64,000 nt of DNA, taken from NCBI RefSeq assembly GCF_009857475.1, contig NZ_WWCJ01000017.1, forward strand, positions 49,214 through 113,213. The letters run 5' to 3'. The DNA is from Pseudoduganella guangdongensis. GTDB taxonomy: Bacteria; Pseudomonadota; Gammaproteobacteria; Burkholderiales; Burkholderiaceae_D. The translations under genes were made by a program, and so were the position numbers. Position 1 is the first letter of the stretch, and each line of letters opens with the position of its first letter. Of the stretch, positions 24,740-33,700 are shown piece by piece. A model generated the notes under the pieces. That model saw only the letters and a program-made list of their open reading frames with translations, ran no database searches and had not been told where the DNA came from.

Positions 24740-25744
24740 ATGAACAAAATTGACTTCACTGCATCCCGCCGCCAACCCCTCATTGGCGAACAGAGCTATT
24801 TGAACATGCTTGAATGGTTCGAAGAAGACGCGGAAGTATTGCGCGAAAAACTCGCAGAACCTACTGACGACCCACGTGACAACGTCTCCATCTTGAAGGC
24901 ATGGGCATACCGCTACTGGAACACTTTTGAATTGCGGCTGACGGGCGGGGACGACCTGGCATCGCTCGCTCCCTACCTGACACAAGTCGTGGAAGCCTTC
25001 GAAGACGTAGCAGTGGCACTGGATGACGTCCCGGATGCACATTACTATCCGCCCTTTGTCCTCAATGACATGATCGACACCTATGTCGATTACTTAAACC
25101 TGCTATCCGCCGCGGTTTTGCTTCACCGCGAGGATCTCATCCCGCGCATATACGAGCTAATCGCAGAGACTGACTACGACGGGTCTGATGCTGTGATCGA
25201 AACGCTTCTCAGCTTCTACCTCCTGAACCGGCCTAAGATGGACTTCCACTTTTGGAAGCCCTACACACCACTCTTCAACGCGATCACTCAACAAGATCCA
25301 GCCGAACGAGCCAAAGGCATGGAGAAGTTTGTGAAGAACTGGTACAAGTCAATGAAAGGTGTGGCGCATTTCTGGGGCAAGCATGAACAGATTGAACCCG
25401 ACTTCTCGCCATACTTTGGCTACTGGGCGATGTGTGCGGGCGCATTTACCTATCTGCATGACATTGATGACTCCAGGTACCGGGATGAAATGGTTTATCC
25501 CAAGGACATGGTTGAATATGCTCGAAGCCAGCCGCGCAACAGCGTGGAGCTGGAAGATGGCAGCTTAATCCTTCGCGTGCTTGGCGGCCAGGCATGCCCC
25601 ACGCCAGGCTACTGGTTCAGCCCAGCGAAGCCAGATAGCGCTCGCCATTTCAAGAAAGATGAAATCATGCCTGTCTTCGATTCGGCTTATGGGCTAACAA
25701 TCTGGCAATTGGACAAACCGGATGGAACACCGGATCTTCTGTAA
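24740..25744 (+). CDS. PoNi-type immunity protein, copy 3
   Basis: 334-aa near-duplicate of copy 1 (same length; same RRQPLIGEQSY and YFGYWAMCAGAFTYL segments). The start ATG gives MNKIDFTASRRQPLI; a longer frame reaching back into copy 2 is not credible. Changes from copy 1 cluster in the first ~110 residues (for example EEDAEVLRE for KDDLEELRE and YRYWNTFELRLTG for YRYWNALQLRMTG), the half that may set specificity. Its 3' end contains the start of copy 4. Confidence 0.83.
   Translation: MNKIDFTASRRQPLIGEQSYLNMLEWFEEDAEVLREKLAEPTDDPRDNVSILKAWAYRYWNTFELRLTGGDDLASLAPYLTQVVEAFEDVAVALDDVPDAHYYPPFVLNDMIDTYVDYLNLLSAAVLLHREDLIPRIYELIAETDYDGSDAVIETLLSFYLLNRPKMDFHFWKPYTPLFNAITQQDPAERAKGMEKFVKNWYKSMKGVAHFWGKHEQIEPDFSPYFGYWAMCAGAFTYLHDIDDSRYRDEMVYPKDMVEYARSQPRNSVELEDGSLILRVLGGQACPTPGYWFSPAKPDSARHFKKDEIMPVFDSAYGLTIWQLDKPDGTPDLL
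24767..25744 (+). repeat. Long direct repeat, right copy (immunity gene 3)
   Basis: Partner of the repeat at 22837-23814. Many synonymous and a few non-synonymous differences are seen, fewer toward the middle and end, pointing to recent duplication or gene conversion. Confidence 0.9.
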
Positions 25745-26720
25745 AGTAAGACGCCAGCCGTTCATTGACGAACAGTGTTATCAGGCGACACTCAAGTGGT
25801 TTGACGAAGACTCCGGGCTGGTCGCACAAAAGCTGGCTGAACCAAGCGACGATCCGCGCGATAACGTCGCAATCCTGAAAGCCTTCGCCTTGCAGTGCTG
25901 GGACACGCTGCGACTTCGATACACCGCAGGAGAAAGCCTGCCTGAACTGGCGTCTTATCTGACCACCGTTGTTGAAGCTTATGAGCGAGTGGTCGCCAAA
26001 CTTGAAGAAGTGCCGGCAGATCTGTATTACCCGCCTTTCGTATTCGACGACATGATCGACAACTATGTCGATTACGTGAGCATGCTTGCTGCAGCAACCT
26101 TGCTTCATCGCGAGGATCTGATTCCTCGTATCTATGCGCTGATTGAAGACACCGACTACGACGAGTCCGATGCAGTGATCGAAAGCCTGCTCGCGTTCTT
26201 CCTGCCCGACCGGCCGAAGGTGGAGAGCTGGTACTGGAAGGCCTACACACCATTGCTGACGGCGATCAACGACACCACGCCGCAGGACCAGGCAAAAGGC
26301 ATGGAAAAGTATGTCAAGGGCTGGTACAAGTCGATGAAAGGCGTGGCGCACTTCTGGGGCAAGCATGAACAGATCGAACCGGACTTCACGCCCTACTTTG
26401 GCTATTGGGCGATGTGCGCAGCAGCGTTCACCTACCTCTACGATTTGGACGATTCCACGTATCGCAACGAGATGGTCTACCCGAAGGACATGGTCGATTA
26501 TGCCCGCAGCATGCCGCGCTCCCCGGTGAAGCTGGAAGGTGGTCTTGAAATCCTGCGCGCTCTTGGCGGGCAGGCCTGCCCAATGTCAGGCTATTGGCTA
26601 AGCCCTGCGAAGCCTGATAGCGCGCGCCATTTCAAGACAGGTGAAGTCATGCCAGTCTTCGATTCCGGGTATGGACTGACGATCTGGCAGTTGGAAAAAC
26701 CGGATGCACCCTTAGCCTGA
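25722..26720 (+). CDS. PoNi-type immunity protein, copy 4
   Basis: 332-aa member of the same family (VRRQPFIDEQCYQATLKWF; YFGYWAMCAAAFTYLYDLDD). Its ATG lies inside the last 23 bases of copy 3, in another frame, and the first eight residues (MEHRIFCK) come from copy 3's 3' end read out of frame. Homology to the other copies begins at RRQP, so the start looks like the product of a recombination join. The body is more divergent than copies 1 and 3 are from each other. Confidence 0.82.
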   Translation: MEHRIFCKVRRQPFIDEQCYQATLKWFDEDSGLVAQKLAEPSDDPRDNVAILKAFALQCWDTLRLRYTAGESLPELASYLTTVVEAYERVVAKLEEVPADLYYPPFVFDDMIDNYVDYVSMLAAATLLHREDLIPRIYALIEDTDYDESDAVIESLLAFFLPDRPKVESWYWKAYTPLLTAINDTTPQDQAKGMEKYVKGWYKSMKGVAHFWGKHEQIEPDFTPYFGYWAMCAAAFTYLYDLDDSTYRNEMVYPKDMVDYARSMPRSPVKLEGGLEILRALGGQACPMSGYWLSPAKPDSARHFKTGEVMPVFDSGYGLTIWQLEKPDAPLA

Positions 26721-26730
26721 CACGCATTGC

Positions 26731-27075
26731 CACACCGCTGGCGACGCGCTGCCGGTGTTTGCGTCATACCTGAGCACCATCGTCGCGACGTATGGGCGCG
26801 TCGTCAAGCAACTCGAAACCGTGCCGACCGATCTGTACTATCGACCTTTCGTACTCGACGACATGATCGACAATTACGTCGAGTACGTAAATCTACTTTC
26901 TGCCGCTCTCCTCCTGCATCGCGAAGACCAGATCCCCCGCATCTACGCGCACATCGAAGGAACGAACTATGACGGATCCGACGCGATTATCGAGCGCATG
27001 CTTGGGTTTTTCCTACCGGGCCGGTCGCGTGGGCAATTGCCACTGGAAGGCCTACACGCCGTTGTTAGCGGCGAT
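26731..27075 (+). pseudogene. Broken fifth PoNi-type immunity gene
   Basis: The DNA encodes HTAGDALPVFASYLSTIV onward, matching the middle of copy 4 (YTAGESLPELASYLTTVV), through YYRPFVLDDMIDNYVEYVNL and IPRIYAHIEGTNYDGSDAII. There is no N-terminal part; it begins 10 bases after the copy 4 stop. Near 27025-27045 a frameshift is needed to continue into HWKAYTPLLAAI, after which similarity stops. The fragment is therefore truncated at both ends and frameshifted. It ends about 40 bases from the convergent gene at 27115. Confidence 0.85.
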
Positions 27076-27114
27076 ACTTCTTTGCAGCAGCGCCTTTTGT
27101 TCCGTATGACGCGA

Positions 27115-27918
27115 TCAGGAACGCGTAGCGGACTTTTCCAGCTTGCTGCGATTGTAGACGCGGCATTCGTCCTTCTTCCAGCGGCCTTCGCATACGCGGA
27201 TGCGGCAGCGTGCGGCGTCCTGCTTGCCCTGCTTCTTGCATTGCTCCAGTGCCCTGGGCAGGGACACGCGCGCATTGGCGGACGTGTCGTATTTGGCATG
27301 CGCCACCAGCGCGGCCAACAACGCCACATCGTTATCCGGTTCCGCCGGCGTGCTGGATTGCGGTTTCGCGGCGGGCTTCGCGGGCTTGCTTGCCACGGGT
27401 TTCTTGACCGCCTTGGCCGGAGCGGATTTGCTGGCCGGTGCGGCGCCGCCTTCCAGCATTTGCGCTAGCGATTCCTTGGGCTTGGCGACGGCTACGGGCG
27501 CTTCATCAACGATGGTGGCGGTTTGCGGTTGCGGGGCGTCGAGTGCGGCGGCCAGCACGGCGGGCGTCGCCACGGCTGCGGCATCGGGCGTCACACCATT
27601 TGCCGCATTTGCGGGCGGCGCTTCGGTTGGAGCCGGCGACGTCGCCGGTGCCGGTGCTACGGTCGGTGCGGCGGCCAGCGTCGGCACGGATTCGGGCTCG
27701 CTGCCAAACTGAGTCGCGGCCAGCGCGGCAGCCCCGGCCAGGATGGCGACGCCGGCGGCCAGCCATAAGGGCTTGCGGCGGGCGGCGGCGGACGCAGGCG
27801 CGGCTGCCGCCGGGCTCGCCAAAGGCGCAACCGGGTGTTGATCAAGTGCTACTTGTTGCTCTGCCGAGAGCAGGCTGGGGCGAGCTGCCGGCTTTCTGGT
27901 TTCGTTACTTTGTGACAA
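27115..27918 (-). CDS. Membrane-anchored Ala/Pro-rich protein with Cys-containing C-terminus
   Basis: Unrecognised protein of about 267 aa. One membrane segment (AAGVAILAGAAALAATQFG) follows a short cytoplasmic N-terminus, then a long Ala/Pro/Lys-rich linker, then a compact basic C-terminal domain with four cysteines (LEQCKKQ, ARCRIRVCEGRW, DECRVY) probably forming disulfides in the periplasm. The TTG at 27918 has GGGGAG 7 bases upstream and is preferred over the TTG at 27945. It is divergent from the T6SS operon at 28138 and shares its control region, so it may be an accessory part; no function is assigned. Confidence 0.65.
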   Translation of the reverse strand: MSQSNETRKPAARPSLLSAEQQVALDQHPVAPLASPAAAAPASAAARRKPLWLAAGVAILAGAAALAATQFGSEPESVPTLAAAPTVAPAPATSPAPTEAPPANAANGVTPDAAAVATPAVLAAALDAPQPQTATIVDEAPVAVAKPKESLAQMLEGGAAPASKSAPAKAVKKPVASKPAKPAAKPQSSTPAEPDNDVALLAALVAHAKYDTSANARVSLPRALEQCKKQGKQDAARCRIRVCEGRWKKDECRVYNRSKLEKSATRS

Positions 27919-28137
27919 TGGATTGCTCCCCGTAAAGATTAGCAATAATTTACTTTATTCTAGGAAAAGGTGGCGCACTCTTCAACAGAGTGCCTTTATT
28001 GGAGGCGCGCACGATTGAAATCCAAGCGAACGCGCCTTATCAGAACTTCAAGATATACTTTCCCGCAATAATTAATTGCCAAGCCGACATACGCCCAATT
28101 AGTTATCAAAAGTGTAATTACATTTATCGGGGTCAAT
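27919..28137. promoter_or_regulatory. AT-rich divergent control region of the tssM operon
   Basis: A 219-base spacer, clearly richer in AT than its surroundings, between the Ala/Pro-rich gene and the M15 peptidase operon. It holds the repeated T6SS motif (28007-28022), TTATCAGAA (28037-28045), and AT-rich stretches (TTAATTGCC, TTAGTTATC) that could include -10/-35 elements. A small inverted repeat, GGCGCACTC-TTCAACA-GAGTGCC, lies at about 27972-27994. Confidence 0.6.
28007..28022 (+). promoter_or_regulatory. T6SS-associated motif, copy 2 (GCGCACGATTGAAATC)
   Basis: Identical 16-mer to the copy at 18239, again directly after GGAGG plus one base. It lies 131 bases before the GTG of the M15 peptidase gene. 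No reading frame or RNA gene explains it. Confidence 0.55.
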
Positions 28138-28977
28138 GTGTTTTTCCTTGCTGTACTGCTCTATTTTTTGCTGGCTTGTGCGCTGAGCTGGATGGTGCTG
28201 TTCCCTGCGGGACGCGCTTACGTGGCGCGCCGCCTGGAGCTGGCCGGCGGCCGTGTGCAGCGCCGCGTGCAGGATTGGGCACGGCGTGGCAGCGGCCAGG
28301 CTGCGGCCCTTGGCTCCGAATCGGCGCTGGCGGTGCGCAGCGGCAGCAATTTCCTGCGCGAGCATTGGTGGACCGCGCTGGCGGCGCTGGTGATCATGCT
28401 GCTGCCGGCGCTGATCGCCTGGATGTCGAGCAGCCGCACCATGGTGGGCGGCTTCGATGCGCCGGTGCGCGAGGCGAACCAGCAGGTGGCGTCGCTGCTT
28501 GAGGGCGAGCAGCTGGTACCGCCGCCTGCCCTGCCGCCAATGCTGTTCACCACCCCCGAGGTGGAGGTGGTGCGGCCAGGCCTGGTGTCGGCCAGCCGCG
28601 ATTGGGCTTTGCTGGAAAAGGCTTATGCGCAAAAGCTGCTGCAGGCTTTCCGCATCATGAAGGAGCAACATGGCTATGACATGGCGCTGCTGGAAGGTTA
28701 TCGCAGCCCGGAGCGCCAGAACGCGCTGGCGGCGCAGGGCAGCAACGTCACGAATGCGGCGGCGTTCCAGAGCTGGCACCAGTATGGCCTGGCGGCGGAT
28801 TGCGCTTTCCTGCGGGACGGCAAGCTGGTGATTTCTGAGCGCGACCCTTGGGCGATGCGCGGCTACCAGTTGTTCGGCGAGGTGGCGGAGAGCTTGGGCC
28901 TGACTTGGGGCGGCCGCTGGAAGATGATGGATTTCGGCCACACCGAGTTGCGTGTGGACGGCGTAAGAAGGAAATAG
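28138..28977 (+). CDS. Membrane-anchored M15-type peptidoglycan peptidase of the T6SS operon
   Basis: Predicted zinc D,D- or L,D-peptidase acting on peptidoglycan, 279 aa. It has membrane segments at about 3-23 and 76-96 and a periplasmic M15/VanY-like domain: GYRSPERQ (187-194), SWHQYGLAADCAF with Zn ligands His214 and Asp221, and DFGHTEL with His268. The GTG start follows a GGGG stretch. As first gene of the tssM operon it may open the cell wall for assembly, similar in idea to TagX of Acinetobacter. That role is inferred from position. Confidence 0.8.
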   Translation: MFFLAVLLYFLLACALSWMVLFPAGRAYVARRLELAGGRVQRRVQDWARRGSGQAAALGSESALAVRSGSNFLREHWWTALAALVIMLLPALIAWMSSSRTMVGGFDAPVREANQQVASLLEGEQLVPPPALPPMLFTTPEVEVVRPGLVSASRDWALLEKAYAQKLLQAFRIMKEQHGYDMALLEGYRSPERQNALAAQGSNVTNAAAFQSWHQYGLAADCAFLRDGKLVISERDPWAMRGYQLFGEVAESLGLTWGGRWKMMDFGHTELRVDGVRRK

Positions 28978-28986
28978 GAGCACAAT

Positions 28987-29250
28987 ATGCCAGGAGCATT
29001 CATCGTTTTAGGGGACAAGACTTCGCACGGCGGCACAGTGCTGGAAGCGTCGCAGCAGAGCGATAGCGGCGGCAAGCCGATCGCGCGTATGGGCGACAAA
29101 GTGTCTTGCCCGAAGTGCGGCAACAATGCCATTGCCAGCGGCGACCAGACGCTGGTCGTGGACGGCAAGGCGGTCGCGCGCCACGGCGACAAGACCGCTT
29201 GCGGTGCGACCCTGATCGCGGGCCAGCAAAACACGACGGACGCGGTGTGA
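28987..29250 (+). CDS. PAAR-domain spike-tip protein
   Basis: 87-aa PAAR protein that sharpens the VgrG spike and can carry effectors. It shows the repeated pattern of the family (LGDKTSHGGTVLEAS; ARMGDKVSCPKCG; ARHGDKTACGATLIAG), with His and Cys residues fit for zinc at the tip. It has no toxin extension. It sits 9 bases after the M15 peptidase gene. Confidence 0.9.
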   Translation: MPGAFIVLGDKTSHGGTVLEASQQSDSGGKPIARMGDKVSCPKCGNNAIASGDQTLVVDGKAVARHGDKTACGATLIAGQQNTTDAV

Positions 29251-29257
29251 GGCGGGC

Positions 29258-30682
29258 ATGCGGAATTGGTTGAAACGCAGCTTGCTGGTCCTTGGCGTGT
29301 TCGGCGTGTGCTGGATCGGCGCGGTCTGGTACTGGCGCAGCTCCATGCGCATGCCGGATACGGGCGACCTGGCGCTAGCCCTGCTGGCGGTGCCGCTGGT
29401 CTTGCTTAGTACCGTTTGGCTGGCGAATAAGGCTTATACGGCGCGCACAGCGGATCCCTCCAGCGCGGGCCAAACGCCGGCAGCAGTGCCGGCACCGGAT
29501 ACGTCCACGGTCGCGGGCGGTGTTGGCACCGCTTCGCCCAAGGCAGCGTGGCTGCCGCTGGGTGTAGCTGGCGCAGCACTGCGCATGCCGCACGGCGATT
29601 CGCCGGCGGCGCTGGCTGCCGCTTTTGCGGAGGGCGCGGCGCGCCTTGATCTCGATCCTGAGCTGACGGATATGCAGGGCTTCCCGATCATGGCGGGGCG
29701 CGTGGCGGATGTCGACCTGGAGCCGCTGCAGGAGTGGCTGTCGGGCCACCCTGCGGCCAAGGTCAAGCCGCACCAGCTGCGCGCCCTGGCGCTCGGCGGT
29801 GAGGTGGCGGCCGAACTGGCCATGTACGCGGAGGCACAGGACGACAACGGCGTATTGCAGTTGCTGCCGCTGCTGCCCGATGACTGGCCTGCCCCGCTGC
29901 GGGACCTGGCGACGGACTGGCTCTCGCACTGCGCGATTGATGCAGGCTGGCCCCGTGAGCGGCTGGCCTTGCGCCATTTACAGCAAGCCGCCTTGCCGGG
30001 CGCCTTGCACGATGTGGCCGCGCAGGCGGGCAGCGCAACGGCTCCGGCCTTCAGCATGGTGCTTGCCTGCGATTCGGCGATTGATGCAGATGCTGTCGAA
30101 TACATGGCCATCCACGGCAAACTGTTCGGGGCGCGCAACCAGAATGGGCACATGCCTTCCGAAGGCGCGGCAGGCATCCTCTTGCAGCCTGCGTCTGGCG
30201 CGCACGATGCGCCGGCCCTGCTGGCACTGGCGAGCGGCACGGCGGACCAGCCGGCGCCGCCGCTGGCAGACCTGGCGCAGCGGGCGATCGAGCTGGCACA
30301 GGCTGCGCAGCGCACAAGCACGCCGGCGGGCGCGCCCGCTGCCGGAGCGGATGCCGCCAGCGATACCTTGGCGGTCGACTTTATCGCGGCCGATACCGAC
30401 CACCGCGTGGCGGCGGTGGCGGACTTGATGCAGTGCGTGGAAACGCGCGCGCCCGCCCTGGATACGAATACCGCGCTGGCCTGCGTGGGCGCCGCTTGCG
30501 GCCATACCGGCGCTGCCGGCGCGCTGGCGGCACTGGCGCTGGCGCTCGAACAGGCTGCCGAGAGCGGCGGCCATGCGCTATGCCTGGCCAATGCCAATCC
30601 GCGCCAACCTTTCGCACTGCTGGTCGGCCCCCTGCCGACGCCGGCACAGGCTCCGGCCAGCAGCGCACCAACCCTTAGCTAA
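29258..30682 (+). CDS. T6SS-associated membrane protein of unknown function
   Basis: 474-aa protein with two N-terminal membrane segments (about residues 8-26 and 39-56), an Ala/Pro/Thr linker, and a long Ala-rich soluble region. I recognise no catalytic motif. Segments such as MVLACDSAIDADAVEY and AACGHTGAAGALAALALALE loosely resemble beta-ketoacyl-synthase/thiolase-like C-termini, but this is only an impression. It lies between PAAR and tssM in one operon, so a role in the membrane complex or spike loading is plausible. Confidence 0.6.
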   Translation: MRNWLKRSLLVLGVFGVCWIGAVWYWRSSMRMPDTGDLALALLAVPLVLLSTVWLANKAYTARTADPSSAGQTPAAVPAPDTSTVAGGVGTASPKAAWLPLGVAGAALRMPHGDSPAALAAAFAEGAARLDLDPELTDMQGFPIMAGRVADVDLEPLQEWLSGHPAAKVKPHQLRALALGGEVAAELAMYAEAQDDNGVLQLLPLLPDDWPAPLRDLATDWLSHCAIDAGWPRERLALRHLQQAALPGALHDVAAQAGSATAPAFSMVLACDSAIDADAVEYMAIHGKLFGARNQNGHMPSEGAAGILLQPASGAHDAPALLALASGTADQPAPPLADLAQRAIELAQAAQRTSTPAGAPAAGADAASDTLAVDFIAADTDHRVAAVADLMQCVETRAPALDTNTALACVGAACGHTGAAGALAALALALEQAAESGGHALCLANANPRQPFALLVGPLPTPAQAPASSAPTLS

Positions 30683-30700
30683 CCTTGCAAGAGTAGAAAA

Positions 30701-33700
30701 ATGATGCAGAGAATCCGGGACATCCTGACTTCGCGCACCGCCTTCCTGATCTACGGCTGGATCGCCTTTGCGGCCTTCCTGCTGTTGGTCGCGGTGTTGC
30801 TGGAGCTGCCCTATACCATGGCCTTCACCGTGCTGGCAGCGGCGCTGATGCTGGGCGCGGCCATCTGGTTATGGCGCCGCTACCGAGCGCGCAAAGCCGC
30901 CACGCAGCTGGGCAGCATGCTGGAGCAGCAGACCGTCACCACGTCCGCCGGCAATGCCGCGCCGCGCCACGAGACCGAGGCACTGCGCAAGCGCATGCTG
31001 GATGCTATCCAGACCATTAAGACCTCCAAGCTCGGCCTGCACTCCGGCAGCGCCGCCTTATATGAGCTGCCCTGGTACATGATCATCGGTAACCCGGCCG
31101 CCGGCAAAAGCACGGCGATCGCCAACTCCGGCCTGCAATTCCCGCTGGCCGGCAGCCGCATCGTGCAAGGCGTTGGCGGCACCCGTAACTGCGACTGGTT
31201 CTTCACCACCGACGGCATCCTGCTGGATACCGCCGGCCGCTATTCGGTGAACGACGAAGACCGCGCCGAGTGGTTCAGCTTCCTCGGCCTGCTGAAAAAG
31301 TATCGCAAGAAGGCGCCGATCAACGGCATCATCATCGCGGTCAGCATCGCTGAACTGACCGGCAAGCGCCCGGAGTTTGCGATTGAGCTGGCCAAGAACC
31401 TGCGCCAGCGCGTGCAGGAGCTGACCGAAAAGCTGGAAGTGCATGCCCCGGTCTACATCGTCTTCACCAAAGCAGACCTGATCAACGGCTTTACCGACTT
31501 CTTCCACGACAGCGAGATCGGTGAGCGCGACCGCGTGTGGGGCGCCACCCTGCCCTACAAGAAGAACAATTCGAACGAAGCCCTGCTGCAGCAGTTCGAC
31601 GCCCGTTTCGACGAGCTGTATGAGGGCCTAAAAGAGATGAGCATGGCCAATATGGCCCTGCAATGGCGCGAGCGCCTGCCGTCCGGCGTGTTCACCTTCC
31701 CGCTCGAATTCAACTCGATCAAGGCGCCGCTGCGTACCTTCGTCGCCACCCTGTTCGAGGAAAACCCGTTCCAGTTCAAGCCGGTGTTCCGCGGCTTCTA
31801 CTTCACCAGCGCGCTGCAGGAAGGTAACGGCGTCTCGGCCACCTCGCACCGCGTGGCGCAGCGCTTCGACCTGAACCTGCAGCAGCAGGAGCAGCACGAT
31901 TCGGAACAGCAGCACGGCTACTTCCTGCTTAAATTGTTCCGCAACGTGATCTTCGCCGACAAGCAGCTGGTGTCGCAGTACGCCAGCCCGGCCAAGATCC
32001 GCATGCGCTACGCAGCCTTCTTTGGCGCGGTGGCCCTGAGCGGCTTGCTGCTGGGCGGCTGGAGCTGGTCGTACATGGGCAACCGCCAGCTGGTGGCGAA
32101 TGTACAGGCCGACCTGGACAAGGCCGTGAAGCTGCAGAAGCAGCGCCCGGAGCTGTCGGCGCGCCTGGAGGCGCTGGAAATCCTGCAAGACCGTATCGAG
32201 CAGCTGGCGCGCTTCCGCGACGACCGTCCGCTGTCGGTGAGTCTGGGCCTGTACCAGGGCGAACTGCTGGAGCGCAAACTGCGCGAAGAATACTTTGCCG
32301 GTGTGCGCGAAGTAATGCTGAAACCCGTCGGCCAGTCGCTGGAATCCTTCCTGGGCGAAGTGAACGCAAATGCCGACCGCCTGCAGCCGCTGGCGCGCCC
32401 GGTCGCCGCCACCGCCGGCAGCGCCACGCCTCCTGCGGCGGCAACGCCAGCAGTCGCCACCGCGCAGCAGCAGTTCAAGGATGCCTCGCCGGAAAGCGTG
32501 GAAGACGCTTACAACGCGCTGAAAACCTACCTGATGCTGGGCGATAAATCGCGCGCCGAGTCGAGCCACCTGAACGACCAGCTGACCCGTTTCTGGCGTG
32601 TGTGGCTGGAAGCGAACCGCGGCAGCATGCCGCGCGAGCAGATGATCCGCAGCGCCGAACGCCTGATCGGCTTCTACCTGTCCGAGATCAACGACCCGTC
32701 CTGGCCGCAAGTGGAGAACCGCCTGGCCCTGGTCGACCAGTCGCGCAACACCCTGCGCGGCGTGGTGCGCGGCATGCCGGCGCGCGATCGCGTGTATGCC
32801 GACTTGAAGGCGCGCGCTTCGACCCGCTATCCGGCCATGACGGTGGCGCGCATCGTCGGTGAGCAGGACCGCGAACTGGTGCTGGGCAGCTACTCCATCT
32901 CCGGTGCCTACACCCGCGCCGCATGGGAAGGCTATGTGCGCGACGCCATCAAGGACGCCGCCAACCGCGAGCTGCAAAGCGCCGACTGGGTGCTGAAAAC
33001 GGCCAGCCGCGACGACCTGACGCTGGAAGGCAGCCCGGAGCAGATCCAGAAAGCGCTGCTGGACGCGTACAAGAACGACTACGCCAAGGAATGGCAGAAG
33101 TTCCTGCAGGGCGTGACGATCAAGGACCTGAACGGCTTTGAGGCGGCGGCCGCCGCCATGAACCGCCTGGGCGACCCGCAGGTTTCGCCCATTTCGAAAC
33201 TGGTCAACACCGTGTACCAGGAAACCTCGTGGGACAACCCTTCCCTGCTGGACGCCGGCCTGCAGCGGGCGCAGCGCAGCGTGGGCGACTGGTTCCGCGA
33301 AACCATCCTGCGCCAGAAACCGTCGCAGGTAAACATCAACCTGCCAACCAGCGCGCCGGCCGGCACGGCGCTGCCATTGGGCCCGGTCGGCCGCGAATTC
33401 TCCGGCGTGGCGCAACTGGTGGTGCCAAAGAATAACGATGCGACGCTGATGCGCGGTTATATGGACAGCCTGGCCAAGCTGCGCGCGCGCTTCAACCAGA
33501 TCAAAAATCAGGGCGACCCGGGTCCGGGCGCCAAGCAACTGATGCAGCAAACGCTGGATGGCAGCGGCTCCGAACTGGCCGACGCGCTGCGCTTTGTCGA
33601 TGAGCAGATGCTGGTCGGTATGAGCGACCAGCAGAAGCAGGCCATTCGCCCGCTGCTGGTGCGCCCCCTGATGCAGACTTTCGCCGTGATCGTGCAGCCG

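Noticed and set aside
27200..27712. Plus-strand frames opposite the Ala/Pro-rich gene
   Set aside because: They mirror its repetitive Ala/Pro/Lys linker; the minus-strand frame has a membrane segment, a ribosome site and a folded Cys domain.
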